Assembly: GCF_934746965.1 (NCBI RefSeq) | Contig: NZ_CAKVFS010000009.1 | Span: 1-64,000 of the forward strand | From: an uncultured Methanobrevibacter sp. | GTDB lineage: Archaea; Methanobacteriota; Methanobacteria; Methanobacteriales; Methanobacteriaceae | DNA: 64,000 nt | Direction of reading: 5' to 3' | Shown: positions 25,507-35,416 of the stretch, one piece after another | How positions within the stretch are numbered: position 1 is the stretch's first letter | Layout: the number at the start of each line of letters is the position of its first letter | Made by a program: the position numbers and the translations under genes | The notes under the pieces: generated by a model | Seen by the model: the letters and a program-made list of their open reading frames with translations, nothing else | Told to the model about the DNA's origin: nothing | The model's database searches: none

Positions 25507-26982
25507 ATGAAAAAAGAATCAGTTGGAGTTGTTCAAACAAAATATTATAATATTGAAGAACCAATTGAATTAGAATGTGGAAAAACTCTTGATAACATTA
25601 CAGTAGCTTATGAAACCTATGGGGAACTTAATAAAGAAAAAGACAATGCAATATTAATTTGTCATGCATTATCTGGAGATGCTCATGCTGCAGGATGGCA
25701 TGAAGGAGATAAAAAACCAGGATGGTGGGAAATAGTAATAGGTCCTGGAAAAGCTTTAGATAGTGAAAAATACTTTATTATATGTTCTAATGTATTAGGT
25801 GGATGTAAAGGAACAACTGGTCCAACATCTATTAATCCAAAAACTGGGAAAGAATATGGTTTAGATTTTCCAGTTATCACAATAAAAGACATGGTTAATG
25901 TTCAAAAAAAATTAATTGATGGTTTTGGAATTGATAAACTTGCAGCAGTAGTTGGAGGTTCAATGGGAGGAATGCAAACATTACAATGGTTAGTATCTTA
26001 TCCAAACATGATGAAAAAAGCTGTTGCAATAGCTACTACTGCAAGATCTTCACCACAACAAATTGCATTTAATGAAGTAGGTCGCCAGTCAATAGTAGGT
26101 GACCCAAATTGGAATAATGGAAATTATTATGGTACAGGTAAAATTCCAAAAGAAGGTTTATCTGTAGCTCGTATGATAGCACACATTACATATTTAAGTG
26201 ATGAATCAATGTATCTTAAATTTGGTAGGGATTTACAGGATAAAGATGAGATTACATATGATTTATCTATGGATTTCCAAGTTGAAAGCTATTTGCACCA
26301 TCAGGGAGCAAGTTTTGTTAAACGTTTTGATGCAAATAGTTATCTCTACATTACAAAGGCAGTAGATTTATTTGATCTTGCAGAAAATGATTCCTTGATT
26401 GATGGACTTAAAAATGTTAAAGCAAAAGTGGAAATTATTTCAGTGGATTCTGATTGGTTATATCCAGTTGAACAAGGAACTGAAATAGTAACAGCTTTAA
26501 ACGCAAATGATGTTGAAGTAAGCTTTTCAGAACTTAAATCAAACTATGGACATGATGCATTTTTACTTGAAAAAGGACAACTTAATTATATTTTATCTAA
26601 ATTCTTATCTGACAATATAGTTGAAGATTTAATGCTTACTAGTGTAGCTACAATTACACAACAAGCAAAAATAGAAGAAGCTGCTAAATTAATGTTTGAC
26701 AGTAATGTTACGCATATACCAGTAGTTACTAATGACAAAAAATTAATTGGAATTGTAACAAGCTGGGATTTAGCTAAAGCAATAGCTACAAATTCATCTG
26801 ATTTAAAAGAAATAATGACAAAAACAGTTAAATTTTGCCATGCAAATGATTCTATTGAATCAACAGCACGTAGAATGAGGAAATTAGATATTTCATCTCT
26901 TCCAGTAGTTGATGATGATTTTAAATTAAAAGGAATTATTTCCACGGATCAAATAAGTCATTTAGTATCAGAATATAGGTAG
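25507..26982 (+). CDS. metX: homoserine O-acetyltransferase with C-terminal CBS pair
   Basis: Activates homoserine for methionine synthesis. Alpha/beta-hydrolase domain with nucleophile in GGSMGGMQ, catalytic Asp in SVDSDWLYP and His in YGHDAFLLEKG. The last ~115 residues are two CBS domains (TITQQAKIEEAAKLM..., HIPVV, SWDLAKAI; then SIESTARRM, SSLPVVDDD), a fusion typical of methanogen MetX proteins that suggests allosteric control by an adenosyl ligand. AAGGTG at 25495-25500 selects ATG 25507 over GTG 25498. Convergent with metY, which uses its product. Confidence 0.93.
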   Translation: MKKESVGVVQTKYYNIEEPIELECGKTLDNITVAYETYGELNKEKDNAILICHALSGDAHAAGWHEGDKKPGWWEIVIGPGKALDSEKYFIICSNVLGGCKGTTGPTSINPKTGKEYGLDFPVITIKDMVNVQKKLIDGFGIDKLAAVVGGSMGGMQTLQWLVSYPNMMKKAVAIATTARSSPQQIAFNEVGRQSIVGDPNWNNGNYYGTGKIPKEGLSVARMIAHITYLSDESMYLKFGRDLQDKDEITYDLSMDFQVESYLHHQGASFVKRFDANSYLYITKAVDLFDLAENDSLIDGLKNVKAKVEIISVDSDWLYPVEQGTEIVTALNANDVEVSFSELKSNYGHDAFLLEKGQLNYILSKFLSDNIVEDLMLTSVATITQQAKIEEAAKLMFDSNVTHIPVVTNDKKLIGIVTSWDLAKAIATNSSDLKEIMTKTVKFCHANDSIESTARRMRKLDISSLPVVDDDFKLKGIISTDQISHLVSEYR

Positions 26983-27000
26983 AAAGGTTTATCCTTTCTA
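26980..27000. terminator. palindromic hairpin between convergent metX and metY
   Basis: TAGAAAGG (26980-26987) / CCTTTCTA (26993-27000), perfect 8-base arms with loop TTTAT. The first three bases are the metX stop codon and the last three, read on the minus strand, are the metY stop codon. It could end transcription from both sides, though no clear T-tract follows. Confidence 0.55.
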
Positions 27001-28293
27001 ACTAATTGCTTTTTTCAATGCTTGGTCAATATCTGCTATTAAATCTTCAACGTCTTCAATACCAACTGACATTCTAATAAAATCAGGAGTAATTCCACCT
27101 TCTAACTGTTCTTCATTAGTCATATTAGAATGTGTAGTACTTGCAGGATGAATAACTAAAGATTTTGCATCACCAATATTAGCTACATGGCTTAAAAGTT
27201 CAACACTTTCAATAAATTTTTTACCTTCTTCTAAACCACCTTTGATTCCAAATCCAACAATTCCACCATAATTACCGTTTAAATACTTTTCAGCCATTTC
27301 ATGATTTTCATTATCTTCAAGACCAGGATAATTAACCCAGGAAACTGCTTCATGAGTTTGTAAAAATTTAGCTATTTCTAAAGCATTTTTACAATGTTGA
27401 TTAACTCTTAAAGACAATGATTCTATACTCTGCAATATTAAAAATGCATTAATAGGACTTAAAACAGTACCTAAATCTTTCATTAAATGAACACGTGCTT
27501 TAGTAATATATGCTTTTTCTTTAAAAGATTCAGCATAAATTAACCCATGGTATGCAGGATCGGGTGTTGTAAACTGTGGGAATTTACCGCAGGTCCAGTC
27601 AAAAGTACCACCATCAACAATAACTCCACCCATGCTGGTTCCAGTTCCAGATAAAAATTTGGTAGCAGAATGAACAACAATATCTGCACCATGTTCCAAA
27701 GGTCTAACCATGGTAATAGCTGAAGTATTATCAACAATTAAAGGTAAATTATGTTTATGTGCTATTTTTGATATTTCTTCAAAATCTGGAATATCTAATT
27801 TTGGATTACCAATAGATTCACAGTATATTGCCTTTGTATTTTCATTAATTGCATTTTCATAAGCTTCAAGGTCATGTGTGGGTACAAAATTTACTTTTAT
27901 ACCCCAATTAGGCATAGTATTTTTAAATAAAGTAAATGTACCTCCATAAAGATTATTTGATGCAACAATTTCATCACCTGAGTTAGCTATATTTAAAATA
28001 GCTAGTAAAATTGCACTCATGCCTGTTGATTGTGAAAGAGCTCCAACACCACCTTCAATAGCAGCTACTCTTTTTTCTAAAACATCTAATGTTGGATTAG
28101 ATATTCTGGTATATAAATAACCTTCTTCTTCAAGAGCATATAATTTTTTAGCTTTTTCAGCACTTTCAAATGCATATGAGCTAGTATGATATATTGGTGT
28201 GGCTCTAGATCCAGTAACTGGATCAACTTCTTCTCCAGCATGAACTTCTAAGGTTCTCTGTTTGTATTTTTTTGGATTTGATTTATTTGTCAT
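26998..28293 (-). CDS. metY: O-acetylhomoserine sulfhydrylase
   Basis: PLP enzyme (Cys/Met metabolism family) making homocysteine from O-acetylhomoserine and sulfide. The Schiff-base lysine is in HSATKFLSGTGTSMGG; PLP-binding ASNNLYGGT and VDNTSAI are present. 431 residues, normal for the MetY/Met17 group. The MetX partner lies tail to tail, separated by only 15 bases, so both steps of the sulfhydrylation route are adjacent. No clear ribosome binding site; may be leaderless. Confidence 0.93.
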   Translation of the reverse strand: MTNKSNPKKYKQRTLEVHAGEEVDPVTGSRATPIYHTSSYAFESAEKAKKLYALEEEGYLYTRISNPTLDVLEKRVAAIEGGVGALSQSTGMSAILLAILNIANSGDEIVASNNLYGGTFTLFKNTMPNWGIKVNFVPTHDLEAYENAINENTKAIYCESIGNPKLDIPDFEEISKIAHKHNLPLIVDNTSAITMVRPLEHGADIVVHSATKFLSGTGTSMGGVIVDGGTFDWTCGKFPQFTTPDPAYHGLIYAESFKEKAYITKARVHLMKDLGTVLSPINAFLILQSIESLSLRVNQHCKNALEIAKFLQTHEAVSWVNYPGLEDNENHEMAEKYLNGNYGGIVGFGIKGGLEEGKKFIESVELLSHVANIGDAKSLVIHPASTTHSNMTNEEQLEGGITPDFIRMSVGIEDVEDLIADIDQALKKAIS

Positions 28294-29080
28294 GATTTTT
28301 ATTTTGTTGTTATTATTTATTTAATTAATTATTATTTATGTGAGATGATTTTGTTATTTTTCTTTTTAATGTTTTTTTTTGAGTTATTTAATTCGTATTT
28401 GGTTTTTGTTTGAATATTTTTAGTATTATATTGTATGTGTCCTGTATTTTTTGTTATTATATGTATTATTCAATTTTTCAACTTGAGTAAAACTAACAGG
28501 TTCAATAGGGTATTTTTTGTTATTATATGTATTATTCAATTAATTGCTTTGTATAATTTAACTAAAATAATAATATGATTTTTATTAGATATTATAATAA
28601 ATTATGATATTTTAATAAAGTCTATTTTTTTTAAAATTATCGATGTGTAATTTAAACTGTAAAAAAATTAGTTGATTTCAAGGGATTTTAATTAATGGTT
28701 TTAGGGGTATTTTGTTATTTCATTTATAAATATTTATTTTTCTATTTTGAAATTTGTTTAGTTTAATTTATTATTATTTTATATTTTTCCTAAAATTGAA
28801 TTATAAATTAATAGTTTTGCTATTTTAAGCAGTATTTTGTTGTTTAAATGCTTTTTAATTTCTTTAAATTAATATTTATTTTGTTATATTGCTGTTTTTT
28901 ATCTAATTATATTGTATTTTATTTCATTATTTTGATAATTATTTATTTAATTTTTGTTATTTTGTATAAATTTATAGAAAAGTATATTTATGTTATTTTT
29001 TAAAAATAGTATTGGTAGATTTGTTTGTTATGCAATTTATGTATAACAGTGCATTTCTATCGTTATTTGGTGTGATGTAT
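28294..29080. other. gene-free AT-rich region before the adhesin gene
   Basis: About 790 bases with long T/A runs and no supportable frame. It contains a 32-base exact direct repeat (28444-28475 and 28510-28541), discussed separately, and many TATA-like sequences, one or more of which must drive the adhesin gene; I cannot pick the promoter with confidence. Confidence 0.5.
28444..28541. repeat. 32-base direct repeat, 66-base spacing
   Basis: Two identical copies beginning GTATTTTTTGTTATTATATG and ending ATTCAATT, at 28444-28475 and 28510-28541. The 34 bases between them are unique. The sequence does not match the CRISPR repeat of this window. Confidence 0.8.
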
Positions 29081-32000
29081 ATGTTTAGAAAGATATATTG
29101 TTTTGTGGCAATATTTTGTTTATTATTTTTTATAATAGGCAATGTTGCTGCTGCAAATCAAGATTTAACTAATGATGGAACATTTAGCGATGTTCAAAAT
29201 GTTGTAAATCAAGCAAATGTGGGGTCTGGTGATGTGATTTATTTAAATAATCATTCATTCACTGGATCTGGCAGTGAAATTTCTGTAAATAAAAATGGAA
29301 TCACTATTGATGGTTCTATTAATCCAAATAAAGGTGGAACTGGTAATGAAGTATCTACTTTAGATGCAAAGAATTTATCTAGAGTTATTAATATTGATGG
29401 AGCGAATGATGTTGTCTTAAAAAATATTATTTTTACTAATGGTAATCTTGTAGGTAGTAATAATCAATTTGCGATTAATGGTGCGGGTATTTATAATACT
29501 GGAAGTAATTTAGTATTAGATAATTGTGAAATTACCAATTGTTCAATAACTTCTAATTATGTTTGTGAGGTAAATGGAGTAATATATTCAAATAAAAAAA
29601 TTTCTATGTCTAATTGTGTTTTAAAAAGCAATAAAGCTTGTAGTTATTATACTGGTGTAGGTAATGGTTTTGGTGTTAGACTTATGGTATTTGAGGGATC
29701 AATTGTTAACTGTACAGTTCAAAATAATTTTGTGTTTTCTGGAGTAGCAATGGCTACTGGAATTTCAATGTATGGTTCATTAACTAATCGAGTATCCAAT
29801 GTTAAATTTATAAATAATACTGTGCGAACTATTTCTGGTATTGCTTATGGTGGAGCTATACAAATATTAGGTGTTGTTACTAATTGTACATTTAACAATA
29901 ATTCTGCTATAGCAGATAATAATGAGTCTCATGCTGGCGCATTATGTTTTAAACCAGGCACGAAAGTTTCTAACTGTACTTTTATAGGTAATAATGCTTA
30001 TCAAGGTGGAGCAACTACTTTTCATGCAGATGGTAATTTAGATAATTGTATATTCATAAATAATACTGCAAAAGGTTATGGTGGAGCTATTTCAACTGGT
30101 TATGGTGAATCTGGTGTGGTATTGATTCAAAAAATATCTATTTTTAATTCTTATTTTGAAGGAAATTCTGCACCAATTGGTGGAGCTATTGCAACAAAAG
30201 GAACTGCTGTTAACATGACAAATTCTAATTTTGTATCAAATAGTGCTAGTAAAAATGGTGGAGCAATTTTTATTATGGATGATGGTATTAATGTATTGAA
30301 TTCTAATTTCACAAATAATTCTGCTAGAGAATATGCAGGGGCAATTTATGTAAATGGAAGTAATGTTAATATTTCTGATTCCAATTTTAATAATAATTTT
30401 GCAGAATTTTCAGGTGCTATAAGAGTATATGGAAATAATGTGTCTATTAATGAATCTAAATTCACTAATAATAAAGCAATTTCTAAAGGTTTTTCTAAAG
30501 CTCAAATTGGGGCTGTTGGAATTATTGGAAGTAATGTTAATGTAACACGTGTTTATTTTGTAAATAATTCTGCTGAAGGTGATGGTGGAGCATTAGGCGT
30601 AATTGGGGATAATGTTCAAGTTTTCAGTTCTGAATTCTATTATAATCATGCTAATCCATTTAACAATGATTTGAATACTGGATTAGGTGGTGCAATATAT
30701 AATATTGGTAATAATATTGTTTATGATAATGTAATATTCAAATATAATACTGCTGTTAATGGTTCTGCAATGTATATTAATGGTTCAGCTAGTCTTAATA
30801 ATATTGTATTCTATAAAAATCAAGCATATACTTATGTATTGCCAATCAGCGTTCAGAATATTAAAAATAAATATGGCACTACAGTTAATGTTACTGTAAC
30901 AATTGTTGGTGGAAATAATATAGCAAATGCAATACATTATGTGGGAACATATGATAGTATTTCATTTAATAATGTAACTTACTTGTTTAATGCAAATGGG
31001 AATATTATAAATAGAACAACTGGTTCTAATGAGATACATCCGGTTGTTGGTGCTGGAAACAGTAAAAATGGTACTTTAATATATATTGATAATAGAGAAA
31101 ATACTCAAGTAATTAAACCTATTGTTATTCATGATGAAAATGGTAACGTGATTTTTAATAAAACATTACTTTCTTCAATTGTTGGTGATGTTAAATTTTC
31201 ATTAAGTAATCTTAATCCAGGTATGTATACTGTTGAAGCAGAACATCCAGAAGATTTATTTTACAAAACTATTAAAAATCAAACTAAATTTGAAATAGAA
31301 AAACTTGTTGATTTGGATGTTAATATTAGTACTAATAAAAAATTTTATGAGTTAAATGAAGAAGTAGAATGGACTATTACATTAACTAATCATGGACCTC
31401 ATAGTGATGATAACTGTTATATAAATGGAATTAAACTTGAAAATATTATTGATTTCTCTCCTTCAAAAGGTATTTTCGATGCAACTAATGGCATATGGAA
31501 TGTAGGAAAATTAGCTCAAAACGAAACTGTGACTCTTAAAATAAAAACAAATCCTGCAAAATTGGGTATTGTTACTCTCACGGTTAATGCTGTAAATAGT
31601 ACGCAAGATAGTAATATAAGTAATAATATAGCTACTGAAAGTATTTATATACAAGCACAACCGATTGTAGTTCCAGTAAAAAATGTAAATGTTACTAATC
31701 CTAACTTTGGTGATAAAGTTAAATACACTATAATAGTAAGTAATTCAGGTAATATTTCTGCTAATGTACCTTTAAGAGATATACTTGATGAAGGGTTAAC
31801 TTTCATTGGAGCTAGTGGGAAATATAATTGGAATCAAACTACTCGCACTATCACATGGAATATTACTGGATTACATCCTGGTAAAAATTTAACTTTCTAT
31901 GTATATGCTATTGTAAATGATTATGGAGTTTTAAACAACACAGCTATTGTTAGAAATAATACTACTGTAAGAAATATAACTGTTCCGGAAATTATTCCTA

Positions 32001-34486
32001 ATAAAACAGTTAATAATGAAATTCCTAATTTTGGAGATGAATTAACTTATTTTGTCTCACTTTTCAATGATGCAATGGTTGATGCAAAAAATGTAGTTGT
32101 TGTTGATTATTTGCCAGAAGGATTGAAATATATTAATTCTTCAAATAATGGTGTTTATAATCCGGTTACTCGTACTATAACTTGGATAGTTAACATTACT
32201 GCAAAAAATAATCTTAAATTAATTTTAACCTGTGTTGTAGAAGATTATGGTAAGTTAATTAATAATGTTACTGTTGGGGATAAAAATGCTTCAGTAAATG
32301 TATATGTCCCTGAGATTACTCCTGCTAAATCTGTTAATATTTCTAATCCTAATTTTGGTGATAATATAACTTATACAGTCATTGTTACTAATGATGGTGT
32401 TGTTGGTTCTAGGCATGTTGTGGTTAGGGATGTTTTAAGTGAAGGTTTAACTTTCATTAAAGCTACAGATAACTATGTTTGGGATGAAGATACACGTACT
32501 ATAACTTGGATTGTGGATTTAGGTGAAAGTGAATCTAAAACTTTCTATGTATATGCTACTGTATCTAGTTATGGAAATATTACAAACAAAGTTGTTGTTG
32601 GTAATAGGACTAGTTTTGTTGATGTGTCTGTTCCTGAGATTGTTCCTAGTAAGTCTGTGGATGTTGAGGTTCCTAATTTTGGTGATGATGTGACTTATAC
32701 TGTTAGTGTTACTAATGGTGGGGTTGTTGATTCTAAGTATGTTGTGGTTAGGGATGTTCTTGGTGAAGGTTTGAAATTTGTTAGTGCTAGTCATAATGGT
32801 ATGTATGAGGAGGTTACTCGTTGTATTACTTGGATTGTTGATTTAAATGCTGGTGAAACTCTTGTTTTCACTGTGAAAGCTAATGTTATAGGATATGGGA
32901 ATATCAATAATACTGTGATTGTTGGTAATAAATCGGTTATTAAGAATATCACAGTACCAGAGATTATCCCAAATAAAACAGTAAATGTTTCTAATCCTAA
33001 TTTTGGTGATAATATAATTTATACAATTACTGTATTTAATAATGCTGTTGTTGATGCTAAAAATGTGGTAGTTGTTGATTATTTACCTGAAGGATTGAAA
33101 TATGTTAATTCTTCAAATAATGGTGTTTATGATCCGATTACTCGTAGTATAACCTGGATAGTTAACATTACTGCAAAAAATAATCTTAAATTAATTTTAA
33201 CCTGTGTTGTAGAAACTTATGGTAAATTGATTAATAATGTTGCTGTTGGGGGTAATAATGATTCGGTAGATGTTATTGTGCCTGAAATTGTTCCAAATAA
33301 AACTGTAAACACTGAAAACCCTAACTTTGGTGATAATGTAACTTACACAGTTACTATTACGAATGATGGAATTAATAATGCTAAAAATGTTATTGTTCGT
33401 GATATGTTGGGTGAAGGATTAATTTTCATTAAAGCTACTGGTAATTATGTTTGGGATGAAGCTACACGTACTATAACTTGGATTGTAGATTTGGACAAAA
33501 AAGAAACTAAAATGTTCTATGTATATTCTACTGTCTTAGGTTATGGAATTATTCCAAATAATTTAACTATTGGTAATAAAAACAGTGTAGTAAACATAAT
33601 TGTTCCTGAAATTATCCCTAATAAAACAGTTAATATTAAAAATCCTATTCTTGGTGATAATGTAACATATGCAGTAAATGTAAATAATGTGGGTAAAGTT
33701 AATGCAACAAATGTTGTAGTTAAAGATGTGCTTCCTGAAAGATTAAAATTTATTAGTGCTTCAAATGGTGGGGTTTATAATCCAATTACTCATACTATTA
33801 CATGGATTATAAATATTACTGCTAATTCATCTGTTGAATTAACTGTTAATGTTAATGTAACTAAGTTAGGGAATATTACAAATAATGTAACTGTTGGAAA
33901 CAGAACAGCTAACTGCACTATTGAATCTGAAGAAATTGTTGATTTAGAAATAACTATAATTGCTGATAAGTCTACAATATCTGTTGGAGACATAATTATC
34001 TACACAGTTACAGTCATAAATAATGGGCCAAACGATGCAATAAATGATATTGTTGATATGATAATGCCAAATACTTTAAACATTCTTTCATATAATGCAA
34101 CAAAAGGAACATTTAACATGACTTCCAGTCAGTGGTATATAGGAAACTTAACAAAAGATGAAAAAATCACATTAACATTTGTAGCTAAAACATTAAACAA
34201 AGGCAATTTAACAGTTAATGTAAATGTAACAAGTAAAACCTTTGAAAAAATCCTAAAAAATAACTATGACAATGTAACTATAGAAATACATGAAAACCAA
34301 ACTTTAAATAATCCAAATAAACCACTAAATCCAGTTCATAAAATTGATTCAAATAATCAGAAAATATCTGAAAACAATCATAATAGTGAAAGAATTAGTT
34401 TACCAAATACAGGAAATCCACTTATGATAATGATTTTATGTATTTTAAGTGTACTATTCGTAGGATTTAGAAAAATAAAATTATAA
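29081..34486 (+). CDS. giant adhesin-like surface protein with LPNTG C-terminus
   Basis: ~1801-residue exported protein. After a signal peptide (MFRKIYCFVAIFCLLFFI..., cleaved near AAANQ), residues ~25-590 form a parallel beta-helix with repeated GGAI/GGAL Pmp-like turns (e.g. YGGAISTG, NGGAIFIMD, LGGAIYNIG). From ~750 to ~1750 are nine DUF11-type beta-sandwich repeats of ~108 residues, seven opening like PNKTVN..NPNFGDN.TYT. The C-terminus has LPNTG (34400-34414), a hydrophobic helix and a basic RKIKL end, as in sortase substrates. The open frame reaches 29012; GGTG at 29069-29072 favours ATG 29081. Probably a host or partner-cell binding protein; ligand unknown. Confidence 0.9.
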   Translation: MFRKIYCFVAIFCLLFFIIGNVAAANQDLTNDGTFSDVQNVVNQANVGSGDVIYLNNHSFTGSGSEISVNKNGITIDGSINPNKGGTGNEVSTLDAKNLSRVINIDGANDVVLKNIIFTNGNLVGSNNQFAINGAGIYNTGSNLVLDNCEITNCSITSNYVCEVNGVIYSNKKISMSNCVLKSNKACSYYTGVGNGFGVRLMVFEGSIVNCTVQNNFVFSGVAMATGISMYGSLTNRVSNVKFINNTVRTISGIAYGGAIQILGVVTNCTFNNNSAIADNNESHAGALCFKPGTKVSNCTFIGNNAYQGGATTFHADGNLDNCIFINNTAKGYGGAISTGYGESGVVLIQKISIFNSYFEGNSAPIGGAIATKGTAVNMTNSNFVSNSASKNGGAIFIMDDGINVLNSNFTNNSAREYAGAIYVNGSNVNISDSNFNNNFAEFSGAIRVYGNNVSINESKFTNNKAISKGFSKAQIGAVGIIGSNVNVTRVYFVNNSAEGDGGALGVIGDNVQVFSSEFYYNHANPFNNDLNTGLGGAIYNIGNNIVYDNVIFKYNTAVNGSAMYINGSASLNNIVFYKNQAYTYVLPISVQNIKNKYGTTVNVTVTIVGGNNIANAIHYVGTYDSISFNNVTYLFNANGNIINRTTGSNEIHPVVGAGNSKNGTLIYIDNRENTQVIKPIVIHDENGNVIFNKTLLSSIVGDVKFSLSNLNPGMYTVEAEHPEDLFYKTIKNQTKFEIEKLVDLDVNISTNKKFYELNEEVEWTITLTNHGPHSDDNCYINGIKLENIIDFSPSKGIFDATNGIWNVGKLAQNETVTLKIKTNPAKLGIVTLTVNAVNSTQDSNISNNIATESIYIQAQPIVVPVKNVNVTNPNFGDKVKYTIIVSNSGNISANVPLRDILDEGLTFIGASGKYNWNQTTRTITWNITGLHPGKNLTFYVYAIVNDYGVLNNTAIVRNNTTVRNITVPEIIPNKTVNNEIPNFGDELTYFVSLFNDAMVDAKNVVVVDYLPEGLKYINSSNNGVYNPVTRTITWIVNITAKNNLKLILTCVVEDYGKLINNVTVGDKNASVNVYVPEITPAKSVNISNPNFGDNITYTVIVTNDGVVGSRHVVVRDVLSEGLTFIKATDNYVWDEDTRTITWIVDLGESESKTFYVYATVSSYGNITNKVVVGNRTSFVDVSVPEIVPSKSVDVEVPNFGDDVTYTVSVTNGGVVDSKYVVVRDVLGEGLKFVSASHNGMYEEVTRCITWIVDLNAGETLVFTVKANVIGYGNINNTVIVGNKSVIKNITVPEIIPNKTVNVSNPNFGDNIIYTITVFNNAVVDAKNVVVVDYLPEGLKYVNSSNNGVYDPITRSITWIVNITAKNNLKLILTCVVETYGKLINNVAVGGNNDSVDVIVPEIVPNKTVNTENPNFGDNVTYTVTITNDGINNAKNVIVRDMLGEGLIFIKATGNYVWDEATRTITWIVDLDKKETKMFYVYSTVLGYGIIPNNLTIGNKNSVVNIIVPEIIPNKTVNIKNPILGDNVTYAVNVNNVGKVNATNVVVKDVLPERLKFISASNGGVYNPITHTITWIINITANSSVELTVNVNVTKLGNITNNVTVGNRTANCTIESEEIVDLEITIIADKSTISVGDIIIYTVTVINNGPNDAINDIVDMIMPNTLNILSYNATKGTFNMTSSQWYIGNLTKDEKITLTFVAKTLNKGNLTVNVNVTSKTFEKILKNNYDNVTIEIHENQTLNNPNKPLNPVHKIDSNNQKISENNHNSERISLPNTGNPLMIMILCILSVLFVGFRKIKL
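31310..34290 (+). repeat. array of nine DUF11-type repeats inside the adhesin gene
   Basis: Coding repeats of about 108 codons. The third and sixth of them share a 60-base exactly identical block (32183-32242 and 33155-33214), 972 bases or three units apart, embedded in a longer very similar stretch, showing recent intragenic duplication or gene conversion. Codon use in the fifth repeat (about 32620-32900) is visibly richer in G than in its neighbours. Confidence 0.85.
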
Positions 34487-34495
34487 CTTTTTAAT

Positions 34496-34530
34496 ATTTG
34501 AGTTTTAATACTCAAATTAACTTTTTTTTA
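34496..34530 (+). terminator. hairpin terminator behind the adhesin gene
   Basis: ATTTGAGT (34496-34503) / ACTCAAAT (34510-34517) with six-base loop, followed by CTTTTTTTTA. It begins ten bases after the stop codon. Confidence 0.8.
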
Positions 34531-34679
34531 CTAATAATATAATCTTTAAAATTATATTCTATAAAAAATATAACATAGAATTAATGATAAAAAGAATTAG
34601 GGATAATCTTAATTTGGATTTTGTTATTAATAATTCTGGAATTAAAAGTAAATATTTTAACTAAAAAAGATAGATTTTC

Positions 34680-35414
34680 ATGAAATATACAGAAAAAATA
34701 ATTGAATCATCAGTATTGTTGTTAGTAATAATTGACATGATATTATTATTAATATTGACTTTTTCCAATGTTTCTCAACATGTAGAGCAGAAAATTATTT
34801 ACTTTGATTTATTTGTTTGTTTCATTTTATGGATTGATTTTATATATAACTTATATAAATCAAATAATAAAAAACAATTTTTAAAAGAAAACTGGTTAAC
34901 TATTATCGCAATAATACCTTTAGACTATTTTTTCTTAAGATGGTTCAGATTCATAAGAATAATACGTTTAATAAGATTCAGCAGAGTATTACTCTTTTTA
35001 AAAGGATGGGGACATTCAGTTGTTTATTTTATCAAATCAACAAACCTGGATAAATTGATATATGTTGTGATAATATTTGTTGTAATTTCATCTATTGCCA
35101 TATTATTTATTGAAGATTCAGTTACAAATTTAATTGATGCATTTTGGTATATTATTGTAACATTAACAAGTGTTGGTTATGGAGATATAACTCCACATTC
35201 AATAATAGGAAAAGTAATTTCATATTTTGTCATATTATTAGGAATTATTTTTTTCAGCACATTAACTGCAGCTATATCATCCATATATGTGAGTAAAATA
35301 ACTGATGATTCTGAAAAAGATTTGAATAGTAAAATTGATGAACTTAAAGAAGAAAATAAAAAATTAGAAAATAAAATTGATGAATTAAAAGAGATTATAA
35401 TGAAAAATAATTGA
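34680..35414 (+). CDS. voltage-gated-type potassium channel
   Basis: 244-residue six-helix channel subunit. S1-S3 are hydrophobic (residues ~10-35, 40-60, 75-85); S4 is the Arg-rich WFRFIRIIRLIRFSRVLLFL (~91-110); the pore loop carries the K+ filter TSVGYGD (~163-169) and is followed by S6. The C-terminal ~35 residues are a charged coiled coil (LNSKIDELKEENKKLENKID) suited to tetramer assembly. No regulatory RCK domain. Convergent with the SHOCT gene, stops two bases apart. Confidence 0.92.
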   Translation: MKYTEKIIESSVLLLVIIDMILLLILTFSNVSQHVEQKIIYFDLFVCFILWIDFIYNLYKSNNKKQFLKENWLTIIAIIPLDYFFLRWFRFIRIIRLIRFSRVLLFLKGWGHSVVYFIKSTNLDKLIYVVIIFVVISSIAILFIEDSVTNLIDAFWYIIVTLTSVGYGDITPHSIIGKVISYFVILLGIIFFSTLTAAISSIYVSKITDDSEKDLNSKIDELKEENKKLENKIDELKEIIMKNN

Positions 35415-35416
35415 AT

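Noticed and set aside
32519..33993. Minus-strand open frames inside the adhesin gene
   Set aside because: Shadow frames of a repeat-rich coding region with strong plus-strand evidence.
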